From assembly GCA_007693585.1 (NCBI GenBank), contig REDH01000055.1, positions 1-64,000 of the forward strand: DNA of 64,000 nt, written 5' to 3'. Under the pieces are notes generated by a model that was given only the letters and a program-made list of their open reading frames with translations, made no database searches and was not told the origin of the DNA. Origin of the DNA: Deltaproteobacteria bacterium (GTDB taxonomy: Bacteria; Myxococcota_A; Bradymonadia; REDH01). A program made the position numbers and the translations under genes. The stretch's first letter is position 1; the number at the start of each line of letters is the position of its first letter. Positions 1 through 9,388 of the stretch are shown here, one piece after another.

Positions 1-750
1 CGGGACAACGGCTCCGGCTCGCCATCCGCCCCCAGCACCCCGTCCACCACCCCGTCACACGTGTCGTCGAGGCCATTGCACCGCTCCTCCGATGCGGGAA
101 ACACCGTCTGCACGCACACCCGTTCCCCGCCGTGGCACTCCCAGATCCCAACCGCACAGGCCCCGCTCTGGCCCGGCACCTCACACGCGCCCCCCACATC
201 CACCGGATCGTCATCCACCGCCCCGCTGCACGAGTTGTCCCGACCGTCACACACCTCGGGCTGCGGCGTCACCTCGCCCACGCACGCGCTCGGCCACTCC
301 CCATCCGTGCACACCTGCACCCCCGCACGGCACTCCCCCACTCCTTCCGTCCCCTCGGGGCCCCCGTAACACGGTCGGGACAACGGCTCCGGCTCGCCAT
401 CCGCCCCCAGCACCCCGTCCACCACCCCGTCACACGTGTCGTCGAGGCCATTGCACCGCTCCTCCGATGCGGGAAACACCGTCTGCACGCACACCCGTTC
501 CCCGCCGTGGCACTCCCAGATCCCAACCGCACAGGCCCCGCTCTGGCCCGGCACCTCACACGCGCCCCCCACATCCACCGGATCGTCATCCACCGCCCCG
601 CTGCACGAGTTGTCCCGACCGTCACACACCTCGGGCTGCGGCGTCACCTCGCCCACGCACGCGCTCGGCCACTCCCCATCCGTGCACACCTGCACCCCCG
701 CACGACACTCCCCCACTCCTTCCGTCCCCTCGGGGCCCCCGTAACACGGT
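1..750. repeat. Two 375-bp tandem repeats, 374/375 identical
   Basis: Positions 1-375 and 376-750 align without gaps and differ at one base (330 versus 705). That base is a synonymous third position of a Cys codon in the minus-strand gene. The unit is 125 codons, so reading frame is kept. A diverged relative of the unit begins at 751. The array may continue beyond the left edge. Confidence 0.95.
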
Positions 751-1577
751 CGGGTCAGTGGCACGACGTCGCCCTCGTCGTCGACCACCTGATCCACGAG
801 CCCGTCACACGTGTCGTCCAGACCGTTGCACAGCTCCTGCGCCCCAGGAGGCCGGCGCGGCTCACAGGTCGTCTCTCCGAAACTGCACACCCAGCGCCCG
901 TCGTCGCACAGCCCCCCAAAGCCCGTCGTGCAGTCGTCCCCGATCCGCACACGCTCCTCCCCCACGAACCCGTAGACCGGGTTGTCGTCGACGAGGCCGT
1001 TGCAGTTGTTGTCCTGGCCATCGCACAGGCTGACGGCGTTCACGTGCACCGTCGGGTCCGTGTCGTCGCAGTCCGGACCCATGCAGTCGGGGCCGATGCC
1101 GTACCCGTCCCCATCCTGATCGAGACAGAAGAAGTCCGGCAGGCAGTAGCGACCCTCGACCCCACCCGTCAGCACGGTACACTCCCACCCCTCCTCGCAG
1201 TCCGCGTCGTTGAGGCAGATCTCCGTGCACACGCCGACATTCTCGCGGCTGTCGAGGATGATGCACGTCATGCGCTCGCAGTCCTCGTCCCGCTCGCACA
1301 GGTCGAAGGTCTCCTCTCCCGCACTCTCCCCCCCGGTGCCGATGTCCGGGCTCCAGTCGCTCGACGCGTCGGTGTCCACGATGGGAGGGGTGCTCGTGCG
1401 GCCCTCGCCGCCCACTCCGTCGGTGCTGCCGGGCGCGTCGGTTCCGTCGGAAGGTCCGCGACTGCTGCCGGTGCCCTCCGCACAGGACGTCGACATCGCC
1501 ACTGCGACGGCGAAGCAGCTCGCAAGGAGCCACGACAGCGACGGGGACGGGAGGGGACGGTCGTGTAGTGAACGCAT
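1..1577 (-). CDS. MopE-like Cys/Asp-rich repeat lipoprotein (C-terminal part beyond window)
   Basis: This reading frame is open from an ATG at 1577 to the left edge, so the C-terminus is missing. The N-terminus has a signal segment ending in MSTSC, a plausible lipobox, followed by a Gly/Ser/Thr-rich linker. Next comes a MopE-type metal-binding motif: DQDGDGYG, then DCDDTDPTVH, then CDGQDNNCNG. Similar CNGLDDTCDG and CDGRDNSCSG units follow, so it is likely a surface-exposed, disulfide-rich, perhaps calcium- or copper-binding protein. From about 750 downward it consists of 125-residue repeats that are almost identical at DNA level. Exact ligand and function are unknown. The opposite strand also has long open frames, but they lack domain sense. 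Confidence 0.85.
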   Translation of the reverse strand, partial: MRSLHDRPLPSPSLSWLLASCFAVAVAMSTSCAEGTGSSRGPSDGTDAPGSTDGVGGEGRTSTPPIVDTDASSDWSPDIGTGGESAGEETFDLCERDEDCERMTCIILDSRENVGVCTEICLNDADCEEGWECTVLTGGVEGRYCLPDFFCLDQDGDGYGIGPDCMGPDCDDTDPTVHVNAVSLCDGQDNNCNGLVDDNPVYGFVGEERVRIGDDCTTGFGGLCDDGRWVCSFGETTCEPRRPPGAQELCNGLDDTCDGLVDQVVDDEGDVVPLTRPCYGGPEGTEGVGECRAGVQVCTDGEWPSACVGEVTPQPEVCDGRDNSCSGAVDDDPVDVGGACEVPGQSGACAVGIWECHGGERVCVQTVFPASEERCNGLDDTCDGVVDGVLGADGEPEPLSRPCYGGPEGTEGVGECRAGVQVCTDGEWPSACVGEVTPQPEVCDGRDNSCSGAVDDDPVDVGGACEVPGQSGACAVGIWECHGGERVCVQTVFPASEERCNGLDDTCDGVVDGVLGADGEPEPLS

Positions 1578-1916
1578 GGGTTCCCTGCTGGGGTATACTC
1601 GAAGCCGCGCTGCATCCGTCGAACACGGCTGAGGGACGAACCACCCTCGGGTCGCCCCGGAGCGTCGTCGACCAGCCAGCTCTCCCCTCCCGACCGGCGA
1701 GCCGACTGACCGTGCGTCACGATGGCATCCTCGTGACGGACGGGAGTCTACGGGGGTACACAGGCGGGTGCAAGCGTCCCGAGTTCGTCCCCGGGAACAC
1801 TCGGCAAGACGCGGCCCCCGCAGCCCGGCGCGGCGACCGGCCCCGAGCGCCCCCCCCAGGGCGCGACCCTGTCGCTTTCGAGAGAAACGCGCTGAAGGGA
1901 CCGCGCGGCCGAGAGC
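1578..1916. other. Intergenic region between gpsA and the MopE-like gene
   Basis: This 339-bp stretch has no convincing gene. It lies downstream of gpsA and upstream of the minus-strand MopE-like gene, so it should hold the promoter of the latter, though I see no clear -35/-10 pair. It contains an inverted repeat at 1715-1738 and a C-rich run near 1850-1860. Confidence 0.5.
1715..1738. repeat. Perfect 8-bp inverted repeat with 8-nt loop
   Basis: CGTCACGA at 1715-1722 is matched by TCGTGACG at 1731-1738. It sits about 180 bp after gpsA and 140 bp before the MopE-like start. There is no T-tract, so it could be an operator or a weak transcription-stop hairpin. Confidence 0.4.
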
Positions 1917-2948
1917 TCAGAAGCCGAAGCTCTCCCGCTTGAGCTCCCGGCCCATGAGATCGACCAGCGCCTGCTGCACGGACTTGTCTTCGTACAGCAC
2001 CTCGTACACGGCACTGCAGATGGGCATCTCGACCCCTTCGCGGATCGCCAGATCGTGGACGGATCGGGCCGTCTTCACCCCTTCCGCCACCATGTTCATC
2101 TCCCCGAGGATCTCGTCGAGGCTCCTGCCCTTGCCGAGCTGCATGCCGACCTGACGATTTCGCGACAGGCCGCCGGTGCAGGTGAGGACCAGGTCGCCCA
2201 TGCCCGCCAGGCCGGCGAGCGTCAGGGGGTTCGCTCCGCGAGCGACCGCCATTCGGCTGATCTCCGCCAGCCCGCGCGAGATGAGCCCGGCCCGGCTGTT
2301 GTGGCCGAACCCCATGCCGTCCGCGGCGCCGGCGGCGATGGCGATCACGTTCTTGAGCGCGCCGCCGATCTCGACCCCCATCACGTCGTTCGAACGGTAC
2401 ACGCGGAAGGTTCGGTGGTTGAACGCACGCTGGACAGCCACGGCCAGCTTCTCGCTCCACGCGGCCACCACCACCGCCGTCGGATGCCGCTGGGCGACCT
2501 CGCGGGCGAAGCTGGGGCCCGAGAGGTACGCAAGATACGGGTGGAACTCGACCGGCAGAACCTCCTCGAGGATCTCGCTGACCGTCAGCAGGGTCTCGTT
2601 CTCGATGCCCTTGGTGGCGCTGACGATGGGCACGTGGCGGGGCAGATACGGCGCGGCCTCCGTCAGCACGCGGCGGGTGACGTGGGACGGCGTGACGGTC
2701 ACGATCATGTCGCGACCGCGGCACGCCTCTTCCAGGTCGCTCGTGGCCCCGAGGTTGTCCGGCAGCCGGATGTCCGAGAGGAACACCGTGTTCTCGTGGC
2801 GCTCGTTGATCGCCGCGGAGACCTCGGGCTCGTGGGCCCAGAGCGTGACCTGGTGGCCCCGATCGGCCAGCAGGAACGCCAGGGCCGTGCCCCACGACCC
2901 GGCGCCGATGACCCCCACGTCGAGACGATCGCTGCTGGCTTCGTTCAT
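1917..2948 (-). CDS. gpsA: NAD(P)-dependent glycerol-3-phosphate dehydrogenase GpsA
   Basis: Cytosolic enzyme that makes sn-glycerol 3-phosphate from dihydroxyacetone phosphate for phospholipid synthesis. The 343-residue product has the Rossmann motif GAGSWGTA at residues 15-22, the SATKGIE segment, and the catalytic-Lys region GALKNVIAIAAG followed by GFGHNSRA. Length is normal for the family. An in-frame upstream extension is open, but the ATG at 2948 is preceded by AAGGAG and matches family N-termini. That ATG overlaps the stop codon of the upstream AAA ATPase (ATGA), indicating translational coupling. Confidence 0.95.
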   Translation of the reverse strand: MNEASSDRLDVGVIGAGSWGTALAFLLADRGHQVTLWAHEPEVSAAINERHENTVFLSDIRLPDNLGATSDLEEACRGRDMIVTVTPSHVTRRVLTEAAPYLPRHVPIVSATKGIENETLLTVSEILEEVLPVEFHPYLAYLSGPSFAREVAQRHPTAVVVAAWSEKLAVAVQRAFNHRTFRVYRSNDVMGVEIGGALKNVIAIAAGAADGMGFGHNSRAGLISRGLAEISRMAVARGANPLTLAGLAGMGDLVLTCTGGLSRNRQVGMQLGKGRSLDEILGEMNMVAEGVKTARSVHDLAIREGVEMPICSAVYEVLYEDKSVQQALVDLMGRELKRESFGF

Positions 2949-4450
2949 GCTTGCTCCTTGCCGTGGTGCGCGGTGAAGAGATCGGCGAGGCGACGATCGC
3001 GGGCGGCGTTTCGGGCCCGCCCCTCGGCCCACGTGCGCAGCGCCTTGATGTCCGTTTCGTACAGGGCGTAGAGGGGCACAAGGTGTCGCGCGGCCTGTTC
3101 CATGTCGCCCTGCGTCAGGTCGCGCCGCGCCGCGAACGCCGCGTGCAGGCCCCCCACCACCACCTGCTCGAGCTCGGCCCCGGAGAAGTGCTCCGTGAGA
3201 CCCACCAGGGCGGGCAGGTCGAACAGCGCCGGATCACGGTCCCGCGCGCGGAGCTGGATCGTCAGGATCTCCGCCCGGTCCGCCGGACCGGGCAGATCCA
3301 CGAAGAACACCTCGTCGAACCTTCCCCGACGCAGCAGCTCGGGGGGCAGATGCTGCACCCGGTTGGCCGTGGCGGTGAAGAAGACCGGAGCGGTCTTCTC
3401 CTGCAGCCAGGTCAGCAGAGACCCCAGCAACCGGGTGGTCGACGCGTCGGCTCCGGCCGACCCGTCCGCCCCGAACCCCTTCTCCAGCTCGTCCACCCAC
3501 AGGACACAGGGAGCCATTGCCTCCGCCGTCCGCAGGATGCGCCGCAGCACGTCGTCGGGCGCACCCGATCCGAGAAAGAGCGAACCCATGTCCATGCGCA
3601 GCAGTGGCAGCCCCCACGTCGCAGCGACCGCCTTGGCCGCCAGCGACTTCCCGCACCCCTGTACCCCGAGCAGGAGCAACCCCCGCGGCACCGGAAGCCC
3701 GAAGTGCCTCGCCTCGTCGTCGAAGGCGCGCCCGCGCTCCAGCACCCACGACTTGAGCTGGTCCAGCCCTCCGACGTCGCGTAGCGTCGACCGCGCCTCC
3801 CAGAACTCGGCGGCCGTGCCCTCGCGCAGCAGCCGCCGCTTCTCGGCGATCACCGCCCCCTCCCAGTCGAAGGTCTCGCGCCGAGCCCGCGCCACGCGCG
3901 CTCGATGACGGGACCGCTCGTACGCCCGGGTGGCTTCCCGGGCCGTGAGACCAAGGGCGGCGGCCACCAACCGGTCCCGATCGAGCGCCGCGAAGGACTC
4001 CTCCGGCAGGTGCCGGTCCAGCAGGACCCGCAACTCGAACCGGTCGGGAAGAGGAACCTCCATGACCGTCCAGTCCTTCTCCAGCTCCGGCGGCCGAACC
4101 ACGACCGGACTCACGAACACCATGCACGCCCCCCGCTTCACCAGCCGGCGCTCCAGCACACGGAGCCGGCGGATGCGCGCGGGATCGTCCAGATACGGAT
4201 GCACATCCAGAAACACATGGATGCCCGCATCGTCCCCCGCCTGCAGCACCCTGAGCGCCTGGTCCAGGGCCTCCGCGACATCTGTGCGCTGATCCTCCGG
4301 ACGCCAGATCTCGAGCGGCCGATCCAGCGCGTCGGACAGCTCCGTCAGCAGGGCGAGGACCCGCTCCTCCTCCCAGGTCGACAGCCACACGAACGGATAG
4401 GGTGCGCTGAGGACGGCGAGGAGCTCTTCCGAGAACGACAGCATCGACAT
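2945..4450 (-). CDS. Ycf46-like AAA ATPase
   Basis: 501-residue ATPase of the Ycf46/YjoB-like AAA group. An N-terminal domain of about 220 residues, starting SMLSFSEELLAVLSAPYPF, precedes the AAA core. The Walker A motif is GVQGCGKS (262-269). Walker B is in CVLWVDELEK (315-324), and the arginine-finger region is ELLRRGRFDE. Family members are thought to act as chaperone-like or regulatory ATPases; the substrate is unknown. It overlaps the start of gpsA by 4 bp, so the two are probably co-translated, though a functional link is not evident. An alternative start is the second Met two codons later. Confidence 0.85.
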   Translation of the reverse strand: MSMLSFSEELLAVLSAPYPFVWLSTWEEERVLALLTELSDALDRPLEIWRPEDQRTDVAEALDQALRVLQAGDDAGIHVFLDVHPYLDDPARIRRLRVLERRLVKRGACMVFVSPVVVRPPELEKDWTVMEVPLPDRFELRVLLDRHLPEESFAALDRDRLVAAALGLTAREATRAYERSRHRARVARARRETFDWEGAVIAEKRRLLREGTAAEFWEARSTLRDVGGLDQLKSWVLERGRAFDDEARHFGLPVPRGLLLLGVQGCGKSLAAKAVAATWGLPLLRMDMGSLFLGSGAPDDVLRRILRTAEAMAPCVLWVDELEKGFGADGSAGADASTTRLLGSLLTWLQEKTAPVFFTATANRVQHLPPELLRRGRFDEVFFVDLPGPADRAEILTIQLRARDRDPALFDLPALVGLTEHFSGAELEQVVVGGLHAAFAARRDLTQGDMEQAARHLVPLYALYETDIKALRTWAEGRARNAARDRRLADLFTAHHGKEQA

Positions 4451-4565
4451 CTCCGCAGGACGGCTTGCGAGAACGGCCCCGGAGACCCGGACCTGCCCCC
4501 GAGGATAGTGCCTCGACGCTCCGTTGACACGCCCCGCATCCCGAAAACGCGCACCGGGTTGGCGG

Positions 4566-5774
4566 CTAGGCTCCGTGTCCGACGCCCCCCGCGCGAACGG
4601 CGAGCGCCCGGGCGTCCTCCGGGCTCATCGGGCGCCCGAGATGATACCCCTGCGCGAGATCGCATCCCAGCTCCCCGAGCAGATCCATGGTCGGCGCATC
4701 CTCGACCCCCTCCGCCGTCGTCGTCAGCCCGAGGCTTCGACCCAGATCGATGATCGAGCGCACCACGGTTCGCGACTCCGCCGAGCCCAGCGCCGTCGCA
4801 ACGAAGGACCGGTCCACCTTCAGCTCGGTGAACGGGAGCCGGACGAGCTGGAGCATGGACGAGTACCCCGTGCCGAAGTCGTCGATCGACAGACCGAAAC
4901 CCCGCAGCCGGAGACGGGTCAACAGGTCCAGCGAGGCCCGCGGATCCTCCATCGCCGCGGTCTCGGTGAGCTCCAGCACCACCCGCGACGGCTTCGTGCC
5001 CGCGTCGCCCAGCACCCCGCTGACCCGATCCAGAAAGGCGGGATCGGACAGCGAGCGCGCCGAGATGTTGACGGCCACATGCAGCGCCGACGGAACACCC
5101 GGGCCCTGCGAATCCACCTCGCCGATCCACCCGCAGGCCAGTCCGAGCACGCGCCGGGTGAGGCGATCGATCAACCCGCTCCGCTCCGCCAGGGACACGA
5201 ACACCGGGGGCGGCACCGGCCCGTGCAGCGGATGCGCCCAGCGCGCCAGCGCCTCGAACCCGTCGAGCGCAACGGAGTCACAACGGAACTTCGGCTGGAG
5301 AGCCACCGTGATCTCCCCGTGCTCCAGCGCAGTGTCCAGGTCCGGAGGCCCGGGTCGCCAGACCGGATGCCGACGCACACTCGTCGCGTCCCGGACACCA
5401 AACGCGTCCGCTTCCGGAAGAAGCCCGAGGACACGCGACGCCGCCAGAGGTTTCTTCAGCACCCCGAGGATGTTCAGCCGGTGGGCGCGTCCCGAGCGTC
5501 TCGCTGCATCCAGAAGCCGTCCGCCCACCTCGCTGCACAGGATGATGGACGCTCGGGAACGGCGGGCGCCGAGCTCGGCGAGGATCTCGATCCCGTCGAT
5601 GTCCCCGACGACGAGCGCGAGGAGGACCACACACGGCGGATCGGTCTCGTACGCCGCCCAGAAGGCCTCCGCGCTCTCGACGTGAACACACCGCAACCCC
5701 GCCTCCTCGATCTCCCGCACCAGGGACACCGTTCCGGGATCATCGTCCAGCACCAGGATCGGGCTGTCGTTCAT
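4566..5774 (-). CDS. REC-EAL protein, probable c-di-GMP phosphodiesterase with degenerate receiver
   Basis: 402-residue cytosolic protein. Residues 1-120 form a response-regulator receiver: acidic cluster LDDDPG at 9-14 and conserved Lys in LKKPL. The phosphoacceptor position is Ala53 (LLALVVGDIDG) instead of Asp. Residues about 150-395 are an EAL domain with FEALARW, ELTETA, DDFGTGYSS, KVDRSF and AEGVED, so all expected metal and substrate motifs are present and hydrolysis of c-di-GMP is likely. The ATG at 5774 has an upstream GCAGGAA. The upstream in-frame extension lacks homology to the family. With no phosphorylatable Asp, the receiver may work by protein binding. Confidence 0.88.
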   Translation of the reverse strand: MNDSPILVLDDDPGTVSLVREIEEAGLRCVHVESAEAFWAAYETDPPCVVLLALVVGDIDGIEILAELGARRSRASIILCSEVGGRLLDAARRSGRAHRLNILGVLKKPLAASRVLGLLPEADAFGVRDATSVRRHPVWRPGPPDLDTALEHGEITVALQPKFRCDSVALDGFEALARWAHPLHGPVPPPVFVSLAERSGLIDRLTRRVLGLACGWIGEVDSQGPGVPSALHVAVNISARSLSDPAFLDRVSGVLGDAGTKPSRVVLELTETAAMEDPRASLDLLTRLRLRGFGLSIDDFGTGYSSMLQLVRLPFTELKVDRSFVATALGSAESRTVVRSIIDLGRSLGLTTTAEGVEDAPTMDLLGELGCDLAQGYHLGRPMSPEDARALAVRAGGVGHGA

Positions 5775-6132
5775 TTCCTGCCCCCATGCACGGCCTGCCG
5801 GATCGGGCTGCACAGGATGCGTTGCGCGTGCAACCAACGATTCCGACGGTATCGCGGACCGAAGAAGGACGCGGCGAATCGAATGCTCGGCTGACCAGTG
5901 AACACGACGGCTTCCTGAGGGCAGGACAACGCGCGGGATGAACCTCGGAGAGAGCGCGGCGCAATCCAGCCCCGACTCCCGCTGCACCCCGGCCCAACGT
6001 CTGCCCTGATGGGGTGACAGCGGTCTCCGGTGGCGTCAACCGGAAACCACCCGATCCAAGAAACGGTCGATTCTTCCGAGCGTGGGTTGTCCTATTCCCT
6101 TGCGGCCGGCGTGGTTCCCGGGCGTCGCCCGA
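5775..6132. other. Intergenic region upstream of the REC-EAL gene
   Basis: This 358-bp stretch lies between the PilB-like stop and the REC-EAL start, both on the minus strand. No gene is supported. A small palindrome GTTGCGCGTGCAAC at 5821-5834 is about 50 bp upstream of the REC-EAL start and could be a regulator site. No clear promoter was identified. Confidence 0.45.
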
Positions 6133-7950
6133 TCACACGCCCTCGCCCAGGACACGCAGGGTCTCCTCGAAGCTGGTGCGTCCCTCGGCGAGTTTCCGGA
6201 TGGCGGACTCCCGGAGGGTCGTCATGCCGTTGGCCACGGCCTCGCGGCGGATCGCCGCGGCGTCCGCATGCTCGGTGATCAGGCGCCGGACCCCTGCGTC
6301 CACCTCCATGATCTCGTAGATCCCGGTCCGGCCGTACAGTCCGGTCCCCCGGCAGCGCGGGCAGCCCGCCCCCCGGAAGACCGGGAGGTCGGGGCTGTCC
6401 TGGGCCAGGTGAATGCCGAGCACGGCGGCCTGCTCGGCCAGCAGCACGGACTCCTCCCGGCACAGCTCGCAGATGGTGCGGAGCAGGCGCTGGGCGACCA
6501 CGCCGACGAGGGTGCTGCCGATGAGGAAGTCGGGGACCCCCAGATCCTGCAGTCGGGTGACGGCGCTCGGCGCGTCGTTGGTATGCAGCGTCGAGAAGAC
6601 GAGGTGCCCGGTGAGCGCAGCCTGAACGGCCATCTGCGCGGTGTCGGCGTCGCGGATCTCGCCCACCATGATGATGTCCGGATCCTGGCGCAGCACACTG
6701 CGCAGCACGTCGGCGAACCCCAGTCCGATCCTCGACTGCACGAGGGTCTGGTTGAACCGCTCGTGCACCATTTCGATGGGATCCTCGATCGTGGTGATGT
6801 TCACTTCGGGGGCCGCGAGCCGGCGAAGGGTCGAGTAGAGGGTCGTGGTCTTGCCGGACCCCGTCGGACCGGTGACGAGCACGAGTCCGTTCGTGCGGTT
6901 GATGAACTGCCGGTAGACCGTGGTCTCGGTGTCCGTCATCCCGAGGTCCTCGATGTCCTGCAGGAGTGAGCGGGGATCGAAGATGCGGATGACGAGCTTC
7001 TCGCCGAAGGCGACCGGCAGCGAGCTGACGCGCAGCTCCATCTCCCCGCCGCTTCGGTCGGTCTTGATGCGACCGTCCTGGGGACGCCTGCGCTCTGCGA
7101 TGTCCATGCGGGCCATGGTCTTGATCCGGGAGACCATCGCGTTGTGCACGATGCGCGGCATGCGGTACACGGTGTGGAGCACCCCGTCGATGCGCAGCCG
7201 GATCTGGGCCTCCTCGCGCCTGGGCTCGATGTGCACATCGCTGGCCCGCTGATCGAAGCTGTAGTGGAGCAGGTACTCGACGGCGTTGACGATGTGCTTG
7301 TCGTTGGCCTCGATCTCCTCGACGCGGCTGAGCTTCACGTACTGCTCGAGGTTGCCGAGGTCGACGCTCCCCTCGATCTCCGCCTCGGCGGCGGTCACCG
7401 AGGAGCGGAAGCCGTAGATGTCCGTGATGATGCGGAGGATGTCGCTCTTCGCCGTCAGGACGATCCCGAAGCCGCGGGGAGCGATGCTGCGCAGGTTCTC
7501 CCGGAGCTGGAGGTCGTACGGGTTGTCCACGGCGAACGTGATCGTGCCGTCGCGGTCCCGGCGCAGCGGAAGGCAGGCATGACGGCGTGCGAAGGCCCGG
7601 GGGAGCGTCTCGCTGATGAAGACCTCGTTGAGCTTCAGTGGATCGATCTTCATCCACGGCAGCTCGGCGAACTCCGCCAGCGCCTGCATGACCCGATCCT
7701 CCGTGATCGGACGCCCCTCGGGGGTCTCGAGCCCCGCGGCGGCCACCACCTCCGCGGCCGAGACCTCGTAGCGCACGAGCCGGCGCATGCGGGCATCCTC
7801 CATGTGCTCGCGCATCAGGCGCTCGCGGAGTTTCGCCTCGCGGGCCAGGAGGTCGGCGGCCTGATCCGGGGCGAGCTGGCCGATCTCCTGGAGCAGCTCG
7901 GCCAGGAAGGCCACCGTCACCTGCGAGGCGGAGCGGGGTGTCTGGGGCAT
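6133..7950 (-). CDS. PilB/GspE-family secretion ATPase
   Basis: 605-residue hexameric traffic ATPase of the type II secretion/type IV pilus assembly family. The N-terminal T2SSE_N-like region covers roughly residues 60-180. The core has Walker A GPTGSGKT (361-368), an Asp box around TTIEDPIE, Walker B IIMVGEIRDADT, and a His box STLHTND. A C-terminal zinc motif is formed by CELC and CPRC. These features are complete, so it should be active in powering pilin or pseudopilin assembly at the inner membrane. No pilus or secretion gene is adjacent, so which machine it serves cannot be told. The ATG at 7950 fits the family length. Confidence 0.92.
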   Translation of the reverse strand: MPQTPRSASQVTVAFLAELLQEIGQLAPDQAADLLAREAKLRERLMREHMEDARMRRLVRYEVSAAEVVAAAGLETPEGRPITEDRVMQALAEFAELPWMKIDPLKLNEVFISETLPRAFARRHACLPLRRDRDGTITFAVDNPYDLQLRENLRSIAPRGFGIVLTAKSDILRIITDIYGFRSSVTAAEAEIEGSVDLGNLEQYVKLSRVEEIEANDKHIVNAVEYLLHYSFDQRASDVHIEPRREEAQIRLRIDGVLHTVYRMPRIVHNAMVSRIKTMARMDIAERRRPQDGRIKTDRSGGEMELRVSSLPVAFGEKLVIRIFDPRSLLQDIEDLGMTDTETTVYRQFINRTNGLVLVTGPTGSGKTTTLYSTLRRLAAPEVNITTIEDPIEMVHERFNQTLVQSRIGLGFADVLRSVLRQDPDIIMVGEIRDADTAQMAVQAALTGHLVFSTLHTNDAPSAVTRLQDLGVPDFLIGSTLVGVVAQRLLRTICELCREESVLLAEQAAVLGIHLAQDSPDLPVFRGAGCPRCRGTGLYGRTGIYEIMEVDAGVRRLITEHADAAAIRREAVANGMTTLRESAIRKLAEGRTSFEETLRVLGEGV

Positions 7951-8134
7951 GGACCACCGGGCGGGACATCGGGAAGCGACCGCCTGCGGGCAGTACGGGC
8001 GGCATCGAGGCTCAGCCTACGCCATTCGTGCCCGGCTGGCCAACCCCGTCCGACGCCGCGTGAACCGCCGTCCCGTGAAGCCGCCGCACGCGGAAGAAGG
8101 CGAGGCGCATGACCCGGGAGAGGCACCGCGGCCA

Positions 8135-9283
8135 TCAGGGGACGTTCGGCGCCCCGAAGGTCTGCTGGCTGCACGTGCGAAACGGCCCGACCCCATTGGG
8201 AATACGGCACCAGGACACGACCGCCTCTCCCCGATCCCACCCGGTGGCGTCGATGAGCACCCCGGCGGCGTTGTAGAGGTTCACCTCGTCGCTTCCGCCC
8301 AGACCGAAGGTGTGGTGATTGTCCTTGTCCCGGACGAGGTAGGCTCCGGCGGGCAGGATCGTGCCGTCCGGGAACACGTAGGGCTCGTTGCCCTCGGGGT
8401 TGTCGTCGATGTAGGACCAGCCGGAGAGATCCACCTCCACCTCCCCGATGTTGAGAAACTCGACCGAGTCCTCCTCGGCGCTGGTCACTTCGTTGATCAC
8501 GACGCAGAAGTCTCCCTCGCAGTCGGGTGCCACCGGCGCTCCGCACTCCGAGGTGTCGAAGCCCATACAATCTTCGTCACATCCCAACTCGCCCTCCCGA
8601 AAGCCGAAGTCCTCGCAGTCGAGGCCTCCGAGGTCCGGGCCGTCACAGACCTCGAAGCCCGTGGCGACCCCGTCGCCGCACACGTCGGGCTCGGCGCTGG
8701 TGTTCAGGGCGCCGAAGGTCTGCTGGCTGCAGCTCTGGAACGCACCGGTGCCGTCCGGCATCCGGCACCAGGACACCTCGGCGGCCCCGGGCGGCCAGGC
8801 CGTGTGATCGACCAGGCGGCCGCTCGCATCGTAGAGGTTCACCTCGTCCTCCCACCCGATGCCGAACTGGTGATCATCCCCCTTCACGAGGACGATGAAC
8901 CGACCCGGCGCGATCACCGTGCCCTGACGGAAGAAGTAGCGCTCGTTCTCGGGGTTGTCGTCGAGCACGGACCAGCCCGACAGATCGACCGGCTCGCTCG
9001 ACTGATTGTAGAACTCGATGAAGTCATCGCCGGCGCTCGTCACCTCGTTGATCACCACCGGAGACACGCCGGTCGGAAGCTCCGACGGCGGAACCCGATC
9101 GCTCGTGCCGTTGCCCGATCCCGGGATCACCGTGCCGGGGGTGTCTCCTCCGGGCTCCGACGAGGAGGACTCCCCGGGCACGAGGCTGCCCTCGTCCGTG
9201 GCGCCCGAGCAGGCGGAGAAGGCGGCGATGAGGGCCACCAGGACGGCGGCCGACCGGAGTGCATTCCCGATGGGTTGCTTCAT
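8135..9283 (-). CDS. Lipoprotein with two lamin-tail domains
   Basis: 382-residue predicted lipoprotein; the signal peptide ends FSAC. After a Ser/Gly/Pro-rich linker come two copies of a lamin-tail (LTD) fold. Each starts VVINEVTSA and contains DLSGWS, DEVNLY, VSWCR and ends CSQQTFGA. They are separated by a Cys-rich segment beginning CGDGVATGFEVCDG, typical of myxobacterial Cys-rich repeats. The domains are clearly an internal duplication. LTD domains are often found in secreted bacterial proteins with possible binding roles; the ligand is unknown. It is probably exported to the outer membrane or cell surface. Confidence 0.85.
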   Translation of the reverse strand: MKQPIGNALRSAAVLVALIAAFSACSGATDEGSLVPGESSSSEPGGDTPGTVIPGSGNGTSDRVPPSELPTGVSPVVINEVTSAGDDFIEFYNQSSEPVDLSGWSVLDDNPENERYFFRQGTVIAPGRFIVLVKGDDHQFGIGWEDEVNLYDASGRLVDHTAWPPGAAEVSWCRMPDGTGAFQSCSQQTFGALNTSAEPDVCGDGVATGFEVCDGPDLGGLDCEDFGFREGELGCDEDCMGFDTSECGAPVAPDCEGDFCVVINEVTSAEEDSVEFLNIGEVEVDLSGWSYIDDNPEGNEPYVFPDGTILPAGAYLVRDKDNHHTFGLGGSDEVNLYNAAGVLIDATGWDRGEAVVSWCRIPNGVGPFRTCSQQTFGAPNVP

Positions 9284-9388
9284 GACATGATCCCTGATGA
9301 TGGAGGCCGCGGGGCCACTCGCGGGCGGCGAGGGGCGACGGCGAAACCGTAGCGAATGTGCCCGTGGCGAGAAAGAAGACGATTCGGC

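Noticed and set aside
1-750. CRISPR array
   Set aside because: The repeats are long, contiguous and coding, without spacers.
862-1644. Minus-strand 260-codon frame overlapping the MopE-like gene
   Set aside because: Out of frame with the MopE motifs, Arg/Gly/His-rich shadow.
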